5,226 nt of DNA from SAR324 cluster bacterium (lineage in GTDB: Bacteria > SAR324 > JACQKK01), in assembly GCA_027296185.1 (NCBI GenBank), contig JAPUJL010000054.1, positions 1 through 5,226 on the forward strand. The letters are read 5' to 3'. Under the pieces are notes generated by a model. It did no database searches and had not been told where the DNA came from. It was given only the letters and a program-made list of their open reading frames with translations. The translations under genes were made by a program, and so were the position numbers. This document shows, one piece after another, positions 5,202 to 5,226 of this stretch. The first letter of the stretch is position 1; every line of letters begins with the position of its first letter.

Positions 5202-5226
5202 GTTTTTCCGGTGCTGGACGGTGAGC

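Overview
The window is a GC-rich bacterial chromosome segment. Codon use is strongly G/C at third positions, and the gene families (PQQ quinoprotein dehydrogenase, acyl-CoA ligase, SDR, beta-hydroxyacid dehydrogenase) point to a metabolically versatile Proteobacterium. I cannot place it at genus level from sequence alone. All genes look metabolic or signalling; I see no tRNA, rRNA, CRISPR array, insertion sequence or phage gene.

Layout, left to right. (1) Bases 1-1050, plus strand: the C-terminal part of a PQQ-dependent methanol/ethanol-type dehydrogenase, cut by the window edge. It carries the Asp-x-Asp signature associated with lanthanide-using enzymes. (2) Bases 1037-1128: a 16-bp tandem duplication over the stop codon, then a very strong Rho-independent terminator that closes this transcription unit. 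(3) Bases 1192-2880, plus: an acyl-CoA ligase of the AMP-binding family with all core motifs intact, but split by one in-frame TAA at 2035-2037. (4) Bases 2923-3684, plus: a classical SDR oxidoreductase 42 bp downstream, probably co-transcribed; the gap is mostly a 14-bp tandem repeat. (5) Bases 3685-3804: a convergent intergenic gap with only a weak inverted repeat. (6) Bases 4701-3805, minus: a 3-hydroxyisobutyrate dehydrogenase-family enzyme. (7) Bases 4763-4827: a five-copy 13-bp minisatellite in the leader of that gene. (8) Bases 5201-4833, minus: a 122-residue stand-alone cyclic-nucleotide-binding domain protein.

How the genes may work together (inference): the quinoprotein would oxidise an alcohol in the periplasm. 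Separately, the CoA ligase, SDR and hydroxyacid dehydrogenase look like parts of a carboxylic-acid catabolic module: activation to a CoA ester, then oxidoreduction of hydroxy/oxo intermediates. The terminator argues against co-transcription of the quinoprotein with the ligase.

I found no clearly new system. The points most worth a second look are the single nonsense codon in an otherwise well-preserved CoA ligase, the lanthanide-type signature in a divergent quinoprotein, and three unrelated short tandem repeats, each sitting at a gene boundary.
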